Of a stretch of DNA of 64,000 nucleotides, positions 7,839 through 17,162 are shown piece after piece (positions within the stretch are counted from its first letter, which is position 1; each line of letters starts with the position of its first letter). A program made the position numbers and the translations under genes. The DNA comes from Alcanivoracaceae bacterium (GTDB lineage: Bacteria > Pseudomonadota > Gammaproteobacteria > Xanthomonadales > Marinicellaceae), in assembly GCA_016744455.1 (NCBI GenBank), contig JADGEI010000006.1:62001-126000 (forward strand). The letters are read 5' to 3'. The notes under the pieces were generated by a model. The model saw nothing but the letters and a program-made list of their open reading frames with translations, did not search any database and was not told where the DNA came from.

Positions 7839-8483
7839 TTATTTGTTTGTGTCTTCAATGATTCCATGTTTTATTGCCATATGGGCAAGTTCAATGATGT
7901 TCTTAAGTTCTAGTTTTTCGAGTATCCTGTATTTATAAGTAGCAATGGTTTTGTGGCTAAGCAACATAATACCTCCGATCTCTTTAGGTTTTTTTCCGCG
8001 AGCCAGTAACATCATCACTTCCATCTCTCTAGAAGTTAGTACATCAAATGGAGACGATTTGTTTCCAGGTAACATCGATAAAGCCATCTGCTGAGCTATA
8101 TCATTACCAATATATCGACCATTTACAGCAACTTCTCTAATGGCTTTTTCAAGTTCTTCAGATGCACAGCCCTTGGTTAAATAACCACTTGCCCCAGCTT
8201 CTAATAATTGAGCAGGGAAAGGATTTTCTGCATGAACAGTTAAAATAATTACTTTGGTTGCTGATAAGTGTTGGGATATTCTTCTTGTTGCTTCAACACC
8301 ACTTAATATAGGCATATTGACATCCATAAGTACAACATCAGGATTTAACTCTCTAACAGCAGATATGGCTTGCTCGCCATTTTCTGCTTCGGCAATGATT
8401 TTTATTCCAGGCATTTTGTCAATTATCATTTTCAAACCAGTCCTTACAATTTCGTGATCATCAACTAATACAACATTAATCAT
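7839..8483 (-). CDS. uvrY: GacA/UvrY-type response regulator
   Basis: 214 residues: receiver domain (about 1-120) and LuxR-type HTH (about 145-205). The phosphoacceptor is Asp54 (LMDVNMP), the acidic pair is DD8-9, and Lys lies in GYLTKG. The stretch TVHAENPFPAQLLEAGASGY and the later RYIGNDIAQQMALS match E. coli UvrY closely, better than NarL or FixJ types. GacA/UvrY proteins, phosphorylated by a BarA/GacS kinase, activate CsrB-type small RNAs. Neither the kinase nor uvrC, its usual neighbour, is seen here. AAGGAA precedes the ATG. Confidence 0.85.
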   Translation of the reverse strand: MINVVLVDDHEIVRTGLKMIIDKMPGIKIIAEAENGEQAISAVRELNPDVVLMDVNMPILSGVEATRRISQHLSATKVIILTVHAENPFPAQLLEAGASGYLTKGCASEELEKAIREVAVNGRYIGNDIAQQMALSMLPGNKSSPFDVLTSREMEVMMLLARGKKPKEIGGIMLLSHKTIATYKYRILEKLELKNIIELAHMAIKHGIIEDTNK

Positions 8484-8517
8484 AGGTAATTTCCTTAAGT
8501 AGAATAACTTACTTTAA

Positions 8518-8613
8518 CTAATATACCAGTGAAATACAATTATCTTTGTATTATTTATCCAATGCGTTTATTAGAGTGTGCTAATATAACAGGCTTTTAA
8601 TGTGTCATATTAG
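8518..8613. repeat. Repeated CTAATATA motifs in the uvrY-gap intergenic region
   Basis: CTAATATACCAG (8518-8529) and CTAATATAACAG (8581-8592) are direct repeats with one mismatch, 63 bp apart. ATATTAG (8607-8613) is an inverted copy of the core 19 bp after the second. They lie in the 252-bp divergent region and could be regulator sites; the AT-richness makes chance matches possible. The rest of the gap shows nothing clear except CGAGG ahead of the gap start. Confidence 0.35.
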
Positions 8614-8735
8614 TAATTGGTATATTATTCATAAGTATTTCTTATTGAAATGTAGTAAAAACAAATATTATTTAATGTTAAAATGAGCCTGTTTTATAGA
8701 GTTTACAAATTTAATAATCAACAATCGAGGATGTA

Positions 8736-10196
8736 ATGAGTGTAAAAAAGAGACCCGTTCCTAAAGAATTTTTCGCAGATTGGAAAGAACGTGAAGCCTT
8801 AGCCGAAGCGATGATACCATTAATCGGGCGACTATATCGAAAGAGCAATGTTTCATTGTATATGTATGGGAAACGCATGATTAATCAAAGCGTAACAGAT
8901 TTAATGAAGGCACACAGATTTGTACGTAAAGTTGAAGGAAATGAAGTTAGTCTATTTGAAACCTATCCTTTTGTTAACGCCATTTCACAACTTTCTCTTG
9001 GCCCTGCGCATATTGATGTAGGGAAAATGGTTACTCGTTATTTGAAAAATGGCAACAATGAAGATATTTTTGAATATGTTAAAAAACAATTAGCTGACTT
9101 AATTGGGTCGAAACACAAACCTCTGCCTAAGCCTCAGCATGTTGTATTATATGGCTTTGGTAGAATAGGGCGATTGGTTGCTAGATTGTTGATTGATAAG
9201 ACAGGTGGCGGTGATGTTTTAGTTCTAAAAGCCATTGTACTACGAGATTCTAAGCACGCTGAGGATATTGTTAAGCGTGCACACTTATTACGACATGATT
9301 CTGTTCACAGTGATTTTCAGGGTACTATACGCGTAGTTAAAGAAGACAACATGATGGTTATTAATGGTAATCCTGTTCAGGTCATTTATGCCAATTCACC
9401 TGCAGAGATTGACTACACCAAATATGGAATCAAAGACGCTATGATTGTTGATAATACAGGTGTATGGAAAGATAAAAAAGGCCTTGGTGCTCATTTACGT
9501 CCTGGTGCATCTAAGGTATTGTTAACAGCACCTGCTAAAGATGGTATCAAAAATATTGTTTACGGAATTAACCATAATGACATAAAAAAATCTGATAAAA
9601 TTATATGTGCTGCCTCATGTACAACCAATGCAATTGTGCCCGTATTAAAATGCATTAATGAAGAATATGGCATTCATAATGGGCACGTTGAAACGATTCA
9701 TGCTTATACCAATGATCAAAACTTGATTGATAACTTTCATAAAGGTGACAGACGTGGTCGTAGTGCGGCACTTAATATGGTGCTAACTTCTACTGGTGCA
9801 GCTAAAGCTGTTGCAAGAGTGCTTCCAGAATTGGAAGGTAAATTAACAGGTAATGCTATTCGTGTTCCTACGCCAAATGTTTCCATGGCAATATTAAAAA
9901 TTCAATTGGAAAAAGAAACGACAGTAGACAATGTTAAAGAGTTTTTACGTCAGAAATCCTTGCACTCAAGGTTGCAACAGCAAATTGGTTATACAGTTTC
10001 CACAGAGGTTGTTTCATCAGACTTTGTAGGTTCAAGGCAAGCTTGTATAATTGATTCAACTGCTACTATTGTAGAAGGTAAATCATTGATACTTTATTGC
10101 TGGTATGACAACGAGTTTGGTTACTCTTGTCAAGTTATGCGTTGTCTTGAAAAATTTGCAGGAGTTGAGTGGAGATTTTTCCCATACGAAAAGTAA
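8736..10196 (+). CDS. Glyceraldehyde-3-phosphate dehydrogenase, long form
   Basis: 486 residues against about 330 for classical GAPDH; an N-terminal helical extension of about 130 residues precedes the core. The Rossmann glycine motif GFGRIGR is at 140-146 and the catalytic Cys295 sits in ASCTTNAIVPVL. The C-terminal YDNEFGYSCQVMRCLEKF is the standard ending. Long-form GAPDHs occur in Pseudomonas, Vibrio and relatives; the direction (glycolytic or gluconeogenic) and cofactor are not decided by the sequence. The gene is monocistronic, with a terminator after it. The ribosome-binding site is CGAGG. Confidence 0.92.
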   Translation: MSVKKRPVPKEFFADWKEREALAEAMIPLIGRLYRKSNVSLYMYGKRMINQSVTDLMKAHRFVRKVEGNEVSLFETYPFVNAISQLSLGPAHIDVGKMVTRYLKNGNNEDIFEYVKKQLADLIGSKHKPLPKPQHVVLYGFGRIGRLVARLLIDKTGGGDVLVLKAIVLRDSKHAEDIVKRAHLLRHDSVHSDFQGTIRVVKEDNMMVINGNPVQVIYANSPAEIDYTKYGIKDAMIVDNTGVWKDKKGLGAHLRPGASKVLLTAPAKDGIKNIVYGINHNDIKKSDKIICAASCTTNAIVPVLKCINEEYGIHNGHVETIHAYTNDQNLIDNFHKGDRRGRSAALNMVLTSTGAAKAVARVLPELEGKLTGNAIRVPTPNVSMAILKIQLEKETTVDNVKEFLRQKSLHSRLQQQIGYTVSTEVVSSDFVGSRQACIIDSTATIVEGKSLILYCWYDNEFGYSCQVMRCLEKFAGVEWRFFPYEK

Positions 10197-10216
10197 AATA
10201 ACGCTGATTGTAATGC

Positions 10217-10251
10217 AAAAAAATGCTTTATTTTTATAGAGCATTTTTTTT
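10217..10251 (+). terminator. Terminator after GAPDH gene
   Basis: An A-tract and ATGCTTTA, a loop of four T, TAGAGCAT and eight T give an 8-bp stem (one G-U pair) extended by A-T pairs, 20 bp after the stop. Confidence 0.8.
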
Positions 10252-10271
10252 GTTAAGAGTATAATGCTTTT

Positions 10272-11486
10272 ATGATAACAATTAAGTCAGCATCAGATCC
10301 TGTAAAAAGTAATCTTAAAACAGGTTTAGCACTGGCCGGTGGAGGACCACTAGGCGGTTTTTATGAATTAGGTGCACTTTGTGCCTTAAAAGATAGTGTA
10401 AATTTATTGAATCTCAATAATTTAGACGTGTATGTAGGAGTTTCTTCAGGTTCCTTTTTGGTATCAGCATTAGCCAATGGTATTAGTACTGAAGAAATTG
10501 CTGATATTTTTGCTTTCAATAAAAAAACTGAAACTCCTTTTAATCCAGATAATTTTTTAAAACCAGCTTATAGGTTATTTTTCAAAAAAATTACGGATAT
10601 ACCTTTTGTTACTTTTGATGCTTTTTACGATTGGTTAAAAAAACCATTACATACAAGTGTAGTGGATATTCTTGAAAAAATTGGTAGCCTATTGCCAAAT
10701 GGTGCATTTAATAATGACAGTTTGGAAAAATTTATTCGTAAAGTATTAAAATCCAAATATTCTAGTAACGATTTTAGAAAGTTAAAAAACAAGTTATATA
10801 TTATTGCCTGTGATATCAATACCGGTAAAATAGCTACATTCAGTACCGATGAAAATTCGGATGTGCCTATATCAAAAGCAGTGCAGGCATCATCGGCTTT
10901 GCCAGGACTTTATGCTCCAGTAAAAATTAAAAATCATTTCTACGTAGATGGTGCACTCAGGAGAACCATGAATGCTTCCGCTGCTTTAAATAACGATGTA
11001 CAATTATTGTTTGCTGTCAATCCAATTGTTCCATTTGAGAACGAACAAGCAACGCATGAAAAATCAAAGCTATTAAAAGCAGGTCTGCCAATGATATTGT
11101 CACAGACTTTTCGTTCGATTGTGCAATCTCGATTGAAATCAGGGTTAGATAAATATAAGTCAGATTATCCTAAAGCGGATATAATATTAATAGAACCCAA
11201 TAATGATGATGAAATGTTGTTTAACACTAATTTGTTTAGTTATTCACGCCGTGATGAATTGTGTGAATATGCATATCAACAAACCCGAAAACAAATACAA
11301 CAAAAATTTGAAGAGATTCAGGGGATATTAAAAAGGCATAATTTCAGCATCAATAAAAACAACTTATTTGCAAAAAAACGCACCTTGAATGATTTTTTAA
11401 AACAAGAAAAACGCAGTCACTCAAAGGTTAGTCATCGTTTGGATGAAACGTTGAATAAATTGGAGAGAAACCTTAATCAAATCTAA
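10272..11486 (+). CDS. Patatin-like phospholipase family protein
   Basis: 404 residues. The glycine-rich oxyanion loop GGGPLGG is at about 23-29. The nucleophile motif GVSSG is at 56-60, with Ser58 as the catalytic residue, and the catalytic Asp226 lies in VDGAL. This Ser-Asp dyad defines patatin-type lipid acyl hydrolases. The region after about 330 is basic and helical (KRTLNDFLKQEKRSHSKVSHR) and may bind membranes or nucleic acid. There is no signal peptide, so it is a cytoplasmic enzyme. The substrate is unknown. It follows the GAPDH terminator and is convergent with queF. Confidence 0.9.
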   Translation: MITIKSASDPVKSNLKTGLALAGGGPLGGFYELGALCALKDSVNLLNLNNLDVYVGVSSGSFLVSALANGISTEEIADIFAFNKKTETPFNPDNFLKPAYRLFFKKITDIPFVTFDAFYDWLKKPLHTSVVDILEKIGSLLPNGAFNNDSLEKFIRKVLKSKYSSNDFRKLKNKLYIIACDINTGKIATFSTDENSDVPISKAVQASSALPGLYAPVKIKNHFYVDGALRRTMNASAALNNDVQLLFAVNPIVPFENEQATHEKSKLLKAGLPMILSQTFRSIVQSRLKSGLDKYKSDYPKADIILIEPNNDDEMLFNTNLFSYSRRDELCEYAYQQTRKQIQQKFEEIQGILKRHNFSINKNNLFAKKRTLNDFLKQEKRSHSKVSHRLDETLNKLERNLNQI

Positions 11487-11508
11487 TGGTATACTAAATG
11501 AATAGGTT

Positions 11509-11868
11509 TTAGCTATCTTTTGTATGCTCAACAGTCACATCGGTGTAGATTCCACCACGGACCATAAATTCTACACGAACTTTCATCCAGCGTGGGTTTG
11601 TGGCATTAACTAGATCATCCAGTATCTCATTAGTTACGGCTTCATGAAAAGCTCCTGTTTCGCGAAAAGACCAAACATATAATTTTAATGATTTCAATTC
11701 AACGCATAGTTCATCTGGTGTGTAATCCAAGTAAATGGTAGCAAAATCTGGTTGACCTGTTTTGGGGCATAAGCAGGTAAATTCAGGAATTCTGATAGAT
11801 ATTTTGTAGTCTCTGTCTTTTTGTGGGTTAACAAATGTTTCTAGTTCTTTGCTTGGAGCTGTAGTCAT
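11509..11868 (-). CDS. queF: NADPH-dependent 7-cyano-7-deazaguanine reductase (QueF)
   Basis: 119 residues, the short unimodular type. It reduces preQ0 to preQ1 in queuosine tRNA modification. Key features are [12 protein letters not shown] (about 30-41), holding the nucleophilic Cys and catalytic Asp, and ELKSLKLY (about 57-64), the QueF motif that binds NADPH, followed by RETGAFHE. It is shorter than B. subtilis QueF (165 residues) but keeps the full catalytic core. It is divergent from smc with a 62-bp gap. Confidence 0.93.
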   Translation of the reverse strand: MTTAPSKELETFVNPQKDRDYKISIRIPEFTCLCPKTGQPDFATIYLDYTPDELCVELKSLKLYVWSFRETGAFHEAVTNEILDDLVNATNPRWMKVRVEFMVRGGIYTDVTVEHTKDS

Positions 11869-11930
11869 GGCATAATGTAACGTTTAAAAAAATGCACCTT
11901 ATACAATTAAAAAAGGAATAGCAAGTCAAT

Positions 11931-14900
11931 ATGCGATTAACGAAGATAAAACTAGCAGGATTTAAGTCATTTGTAGACTCAACTGAATTTTTGATGCCAT
12001 CCAACTTAATAGGTGTGGTAGGCCCAAATGGTTGTGGAAAATCAAATATTATTGATGCTGTTCGTTGGGTCATGGGGGAGACTTCAGCTAAGATGCTTCG
12101 TGGTGCCTCAATGACAGATGTGATATTCAGTGGTTCCAGTGCTAGAAAACCAGTGGGTACGGCAATGGTTGAGTTGATCTTTGATAACTCTGATGGTCAA
12201 GTAAAAGGTGAATTTGCAAAATACACTGAAATATCAGTAAAACGCCAAGTTTCACGTGACGGCCAATCAAAATATTACCTTAATCGTACAAAATGCAGAA
12301 AAAAAGACATTACTGATTTATTTCTTGGTACCGGTCTTGGCCCTAGAAGTTATGCCATAATAGAGCAAGGCATGATTTCACGAATAGTCGAATCTAAACC
12401 TGAGGAGTTACGCAGTTATATAGAAGAAGCTGCAGGTATATCCAAGTACCGCGAACGACGCAGAGAAACTGAACGCCGAATCAAGCATACACGAGAAAAC
12501 CTAGAACGATTAGATGATTTAAGAGCCGAAGTTGGTAAGCACATCAATAAGCTCAAACGGCAAGCAAAAAATGCAGAAAAATATACAGGATTAAAAGATC
12601 AATATCGTGTCATAGAAGTAGAGTTGCTCAGTTTGCAATGGCAACAATGGCAAAATCAAACAATTAAAAGTAATAAAATTGTTACTGAATTTGATTTGGC
12701 TTTAGAAGAAATCAAAACAGGATTAATAGGCAGTGAGACACAAATTGACAAACAACGTATTACCCATCATTTGTTGCAAGACAAAGGCAATAAGGTTCAA
12801 GAACAACTCTACGTTATAAACACAGAGATCGGTAAAATTGAACAATTTATCAGTCACACAAAATCACTTTCTGAACGCTTACAACAAGAATTGGCAGATG
12901 CAGAAGAGACACTAAAAGTGAATCAACAGCAATTAAGCGTTGACCAAAAAGATTTGTTAAATAATCAGCAAGAATTGGAAAAAATAATACCAGAATTGGA
13001 TAGAGCTGAAGAACAAGTTAAAGATAAGCAATTGGCTTTTTCCTCACTTGAAGATGAGTTACTTGAATGGCAGACGAATTGGAATAATTTGGTGTCACAC
13101 ATTTCTGAAAAAAACCGGATAGTAGAAGTAGAACAAACAAAAATTTCTAGCCTAGATAATCAATTAATTCGCCAGAGTGATCGTTTAAAAGCACTAAAAG
13201 AAGAAAGTTCAACAGTTATAGCTAAGCCTATTAGCGAAGAGTTAGAAGAATTAAGGCTTAAACAAGAAGAGCAAAATCTTATACAAGAAGAAAAGTTGGT
13301 CAAATTAGAAGAAACCAAAGAAAGACAAGAGTTACAGAAACAAAAGTCAAGAATAGGACAAGAAAAGCTTAATCAAATACAAAGTGAATTACATCAAGCT
13401 AAGGGAAGGAGAGGGTCTTTACAAGCCCTGCAACAAGCGGCAATGGCAGATGATAATGAAGAAATACAAGAGTGGTTTCAAAATAACAACTTGAATAATG
13501 CAGGTAAATTATCTCAATTAATTGAAGTTGAAACAGGTTGGGAAAAAGCTGTTGAAACAGCACTAGGTGACCAGTTACAAGCATTAGTTCCTAATGAGAA
13601 AGTGTCATTAGAAAATTGTTTACTTGAATGGAAGTATGGAAACTTAAGTATGGTTGAAAACAATAAGGGTACAATTAAACCTGCTAAAGGGACTTTAAGT
13701 GAAATGGTGAATGGCCCTGATGTTATTTATGAGTGGTTTAATTCTATTTTTATAACAGAAAGTATGGCAACAGCATTAAAAAATCGCAATAAATTAGCTC
13801 TAGGCCAATCAAGTGTGACTAGTGAAGGTATCCTTATTGGCAAGAATTGGAGTAAAACCATTGCAGGAGAAAATGAAGGCGGCTTCTTGTTACGCCAAAA
13901 AGAATTAAAGGAGTTGGAATCTAAAATAGGGCATTTTGATTTACTAATTGAGTCAACAATAAATGAAATAGAAACCTGCCGGACCGAAGTAAACAACTTG
14001 GAAATGCAAAAAGAACAATTGCAACTAGATGTAAACATGGGTCACCGTCGTGTATCAGAACTCAACGCAACAATTTCTTCTAAGAAGCATAAAATTGAAC
14101 AAATTGAATTGAGAAATATTCAAATCAATACAGAAAGCGAACAATTACAGGTTCAAATTGAGATTGATGAAGCAAGTGTTAAAAAAGCTCGTGGTGAACT
14201 CGAAGAAGCCATCGAGATTGCTAAAGAACTAGAGGATCAAAAACACCAGCAAGAACGTAGCCAACAGGACATGGTTGCGAGTAAAGAATTAGCTAAGCAG
14301 AATCTATCCCAATCTTCTAGTTTCTATTACCAACAAAAATTATTGATTCAGAGTTTAGAAAGTAAAACAAATTCAGCTAAACATGGAATACAGCGCCTAG
14401 AACAACAATGCCAACGGTTAGAGCAGCGTAAAGAAAACCTTTTAAAACAATTAAGTCAAGATTCGAGTCCTCTAGAAGATAAACAAAATGAACTAGATGT
14501 GTTATTAAATAAACGTATAGAAACTGAAAAATATCGAGATCAATTGCGACAAGAGACTCAAGCATGTCAAGTTGAGTTAGAGCAGCTTGATAGGCAGCGT
14601 AGCGATCATAATGCCACCATTGAACATGCAAGAAACAAGCTTGAAAATGCTAAACTAGAACAGCAAAGTAACAACATGAAAGCTGAAAGTTATGAAGAGC
14701 AAATTAGCGATAAAGGCTTTGTGGCTAAAGAAGTTATTGCTTCCATACAAGAAGGGCAAAACACTGATTATAAACAAAATGAATTAGAAAGACTGGAGCG
14801 TGGTATAACACGATTAGAACCGGTAAACTTAGCAGCAATATCTGAATTTGAAGAAGAAAGTGAACGAAAAGAATATTTGGATTCACAAAATGATGACTTG

Positions 14901-15425
14901 GTTGAAGCGTTAGAAACTTTAGAGAAAGCAATTAATAAAATTGATAAAGAAACACGCACTCTTTTTAAAGATACCTTTGAGGCTATTAATACTAATATTA
15001 AGATATTGTTCCCTAAATTATTTGGTGGTGGACATTGCTTTTTAGAATTAACAAGTGATGACTTACTTACTACCGGCGTTTCAATAATGGCTCGCCCACC
15101 TGGAAAACGTATTTCAAATATCCAATTACTCTCAGGTGGTGAAAAAGCATTAACAGCTGTTGCGATGGTTTTTTCTATATTCAACTTAAATCCAGCACCT
15201 TTTTGTATGTTAGATGAAGTTGATGCACCACTTGATGATGCCAATGTAGGAAGGTTTTCGAAAATGGTTGCAGAAATGTCAGAAAAGGTTCAGTTTTTAT
15301 TCGTTACTCATAATAAAGTTACCATGGAAATTGCGAACCAATTGAATGGGGTGACTATGCGTGAACCTGGTGTTTCTCGCCTTGTAAGTGTCGATTTGGC
15401 AGAAGCTACATCCATGATAGACTGA
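11931..15425 (+). CDS. smc: Chromosome segregation protein SMC
   Basis: 1164 residues, normal for bacterial SMC. The Walker A GPNGCGKS is at 31-38 in the N-terminal head. A coiled coil runs from about 170 to 500, the hinge from about 510 to 640, and the return coil to about 1000. The C-terminal head has the signature LLSGGEKALTAVA and Walker B FCMLDEVDAPLDD. It is an ATP-driven condensin that organises the nucleoid with ScpA/ScpB, which are not in this window. The stop shares bases with the start of the next gene (TGATG). Instead of zipA, the frequent neighbour, a tRNA-binding-domain gene follows. Confidence 0.96.
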   Translation: MRLTKIKLAGFKSFVDSTEFLMPSNLIGVVGPNGCGKSNIIDAVRWVMGETSAKMLRGASMTDVIFSGSSARKPVGTAMVELIFDNSDGQVKGEFAKYTEISVKRQVSRDGQSKYYLNRTKCRKKDITDLFLGTGLGPRSYAIIEQGMISRIVESKPEELRSYIEEAAGISKYRERRRETERRIKHTRENLERLDDLRAEVGKHINKLKRQAKNAEKYTGLKDQYRVIEVELLSLQWQQWQNQTIKSNKIVTEFDLALEEIKTGLIGSETQIDKQRITHHLLQDKGNKVQEQLYVINTEIGKIEQFISHTKSLSERLQQELADAEETLKVNQQQLSVDQKDLLNNQQELEKIIPELDRAEEQVKDKQLAFSSLEDELLEWQTNWNNLVSHISEKNRIVEVEQTKISSLDNQLIRQSDRLKALKEESSTVIAKPISEELEELRLKQEEQNLIQEEKLVKLEETKERQELQKQKSRIGQEKLNQIQSELHQAKGRRGSLQALQQAAMADDNEEIQEWFQNNNLNNAGKLSQLIEVETGWEKAVETALGDQLQALVPNEKVSLENCLLEWKYGNLSMVENNKGTIKPAKGTLSEMVNGPDVIYEWFNSIFITESMATALKNRNKLALGQSSVTSEGILIGKNWSKTIAGENEGGFLLRQKELKELESKIGHFDLLIESTINEIETCRTEVNNLEMQKEQLQLDVNMGHRRVSELNATISSKKHKIEQIELRNIQINTESEQLQVQIEIDEASVKKARGELEEAIEIAKELEDQKHQQERSQQDMVASKELAKQNLSQSSSFYYQQKLLIQSLESKTNSAKHGIQRLEQQCQRLEQRKENLLKQLSQDSSPLEDKQNELDVLLNKRIETEKYRDQLRQETQACQVELEQLDRQRSDHNATIEHARNKLENAKLEQQSNNMKAESYEEQISDKGFVAKEVIASIQEGQNTDYKQNELERLERGITRLEPVNLAAISEFEEESERKEYLDSQNDDLVEALETLEKAINKIDKETRTLFKDTFEAINTNIKILFPKLFGGGHCFLELTSDDLLTTGVSIMARPPGKRISNIQLLSGGEKALTAVAMVFSIFNLNPAPFCMLDEVDAPLDDANVGRFSKMVAEMSEKVQFLFVTHNKVTMEIANQLNGVTMREPGVSRLVSVDLAEATSMID

Positions 15426-15763
15426 TGAATGAATTAGAATGGCAGGAATTTCAAAAAGTCGTATTAAGAGTTGGAACAATTGTTGCAGTTAAAGATTTCC
15501 CAAAGGCTAGAAACCCTCCTAATCTTTTGATGGTTGATTTTGGAAATAGATTTGGCATAAAAAAATCAAGCGCACAAATAACGGACCTTTATTTAAAAGA
15601 AGAATTGCTCGGAAAACAGATTGTAGCCGTTACTAATTTCCCCGCTAAGCAAATAGGGCCTCTTATGTCAGAGTGTTTGGTTACGGGTTTTCATCGTGAA
15701 GGCGGAAGTGTTGTTTTAACAACTCCTGATCTCGATGTTCCAAATGGAACGAGATTAGCATAA
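15425..15763 (+). CDS. CsaA-like tRNA-binding domain protein
   Basis: 112 residues forming a single EMAP/Trbp111-type OB fold: LRVGTIVAVKDFPKARNPP (about 13-31), IVAVTNFPAKQIGPLMSECLV (about 67-87) and a PNGTRLA end. This is the family of CsaA, YgjH and the C-terminal domain of MetG. Such dimers bind the tRNA elbow; CsaA has also been proposed as an export-related chaperone. It starts on the smc stop codon, so it is translationally coupled to smc, an unusual pairing whose meaning I cannot infer. Confidence 0.85.
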   Translation: MNELEWQEFQKVVLRVGTIVAVKDFPKARNPPNLLMVDFGNRFGIKKSSAQITDLYLKEELLGKQIVAVTNFPAKQIGPLMSECLVTGFHREGGSVVLTTPDLDVPNGTRLA

Positions 15764-15782
15764 GGGTACCTCTTTTAATTGA

Positions 15783-15812
15783 AGCTATCCCAGGTTATAG
15801 CTACTCCAGGTT
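15783..15812 (+). repeat. Two-copy 16-bp-period direct repeat after the csaA-like gene
   Basis: AGCTATCCCAGGTT (15783-15796) and AGCTACTCCAGGTT (15799-15812) differ at two positions, and a T-tract starts near 15818. AGCTAT/ATAGCT can also pair as a hairpin (15783-15802), but the T-tract is too distant for a standard terminator. Confidence 0.4.
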
Positions 15813-15906
15813 TAATGTTTTTTTTTTAGTTATGTACTATCTAGTGTGTGGGAATTGATATTGTTTTTTTTATGTCTCGTAATTGTCATTTAGACAAAAT
15901 ATAATT

Positions 15907-15940
15907 AAAAAAAAAGAGCAACTAAAAAGTTGCTCTCTTT
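15907..15940 (-). terminator. Terminator of the cold-shock gene
   Basis: On the minus strand GAGCAACT, loop TTTT, AGTTGCTC is followed by a run of nine T (15915-15907), 23 bp after the csp stop. It is a strong intrinsic terminator. Confidence 0.9.
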
Positions 15941-15962
15941 TATTTACAAATTGATAACTGTT

Positions 15963-16169
15963 TTATAAAACAATTACGTTTGCAGCTTGTGGGCCTTTAG
16001 CGCCATCTTCTACGTCAAACTCTACAGCTTGTCCATCAGATAAAGTTTTGAAACCTTCGCTTTGAATAGCTTTGAAATGAACAAATACGTCACTTCCACC
16101 TTCACGCTCGATAAATCCGAAACCTTTCTTCTCATCAAACCATTTTACTGAACCAGTAGTCTTACTCAT
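15963..16169 (-). CDS. Cold-shock domain protein (CspA family)
   Basis: 68 residues forming one five-stranded OB fold. The RNA-binding motifs are KGFGFI (RNP1, about 15-20) and VFVHF (RNP2, about 28-32), with [13 protein letters not shown] at the start. It acts as an RNA chaperone that melts secondary structure in single-stranded RNA. GGAG lies 8 bases before the ATG. Whether it is cold-induced cannot be told from the protein, but the long gene-free stretch upstream would allow a CspA-style long leader. Several paralogues usually exist per genome, so I do not assign a letter. Confidence 0.93.
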   Translation of the reverse strand: MSKTTGSVKWFDEKKGFGFIEREGGSDVFVHFKAIQSEGFKTLSDGQAVEFDVEDGAKGPQAANVIVL

Positions 16170-16459
16170 TGGGATATCTCCAAATTAATTTTAAAATTGT
16201 ATCTTACATATTGTATGTTAGATAGTTGTGCTGTATATCAGGAATTACTTACGATGAACTTAATGAGAATGTAACTAGTGGACATAAAAATTGCGTAAAC
16301 ATAAATATTAGCTGTTGTATTACCAGCGCGAGCTATTCTAACTTAATTACTAGTAAAAAATGAGTTTGTAACAAGAAAAAAGAGCAAAAACATGCAAAAA
16401 AGTACTAAATTTTAGTGTTTTACCCTTTTTTTACAATTTATTAAAAGGTAAAACTTAAC
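16170..16459. other. Upstream region of the cold-shock gene
   Basis: This 290-bp stretch lies between the csp start and the trhA promoter. It is AT-rich and holds no ORF. It probably contains the csp promoter and a long 5' untranslated leader. A possible leftward TTGTTA with an AGTAAT 17 bp on exists near 16372-16344, but it is weak and I do not claim it. Confidence 0.4.
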
Positions 16460-16487
16460 TTGACCGACCGGTCAGTCAGTGTATAAT
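16460..16487 (+). promoter_or_regulatory. TetR-type operator inside the efflux operon promoter
   Basis: TTGACC (-35, 16460-16465), a 16-bp spacer and a perfect TATAAT (16482-16487). The 18-bp dyad TGACCGACCGGTCAGTCA (16461-16478) fills the space from the -35 box almost to the -10, and its halves are complementary except for one symmetric pair. This is the layout expected for direct repression by the TetR-family protein encoded second in the operon; a bound dimer would block polymerase. Confidence 0.8.
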
Positions 16488-16514
16488 GCGATTTTACATT
16501 AGACTATAACTGAC

Positions 16515-17162
16515 ATGTCAGCTTCGCAAGTACTGAAAACTTATCCACCAAATGAAGAAAGAATAAACATCCTATCACACGCTATTGGGCTAATATTAGG
16601 GATTATTGCTCTTGTATTTTTAATCATAAAAGCTGTTAACTACGGCAATTCTTGGCACATCGTAAGTTTTAGCATTTATGGGGCGAGTATGGTTTTATTG
16701 TTTGCAGCTTCAACTTTTTATCATTCAGCTAAAGAAAAGCATCTAAGATTACGGCTTAAGGTTTTTGATCACAGTGCAATATATTTACTTATAGCAGGAA
16801 CGTATACCCCATATTGTTTAGTGACATTAAATGGTGTTGTTGGATGGACATTGTTTGGCATCGCATGGGGGTTAGCAATTATTGGCATTGTTCTGAAATT
16901 ATTTTTCACAGGAAAGTATAATTTGATTTCAACCCTAGCTTATGTGGTGATGGGATGGTTAATTATTTTTGCCATAAATCCATTAATTGAAAATTTATCA
17001 AGAGATGGGTTACATTGGTTAATTGCAGGTGGGGTTTCTTATACAGTAGGTGCATTGTTATATGCAGTTCACAAGATCAAATATAACCATGCAATTTTTC
17101 ATGTTTTTGTATTAATCGGTAGTATTTGTCATTTTATATCGGTGTATTATTATGTTATCTAA
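16515..17162 (+). CDS. trhA: TrhA/hemolysin III family membrane protein (PAQR superfamily)
   Basis: 215 residues with about seven membrane helices. It carries the PAQR-type residues: a Ser/His pair in STFYHS (about 71-76), an Asp-His in [18 protein letters not shown] (about 87-104) and a His near 175-190 in the later helices. PAQR proteins are metal-dependent; the bacterial TrhA group has been linked to membrane energetics and lipid balance, and the older hemolysin label is weak. It is the first gene behind the TetR-type operator and overlaps tetR by 11 bp. Placement at the head of an RND efflux operon is unusual. Confidence 0.85.
   Translation: MSASQVLKTYPPNEERINILSHAIGLILGIIALVFLIIKAVNYGNSWHIVSFSIYGASMVLLFAASTFYHSAKEKHLRLRLKVFDHSAIYLLIAGTYTPYCLVTLNGVVGWTLFGIAWGLAIIGIVLKLFFTGKYNLISTLAYVVMGWLIIFAINPLIENLSRDGLHWLIAGGVSYTVGALLYAVHKIKYNHAIFHVFVLIGSICHFISVYYYVI

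Noticed and set aside
14768-15244. 158-codon ORF antisense to smc
   Set aside because: It is a shadow of the conserved smc ATPase head; the composition is typical of antisense reading of that region.
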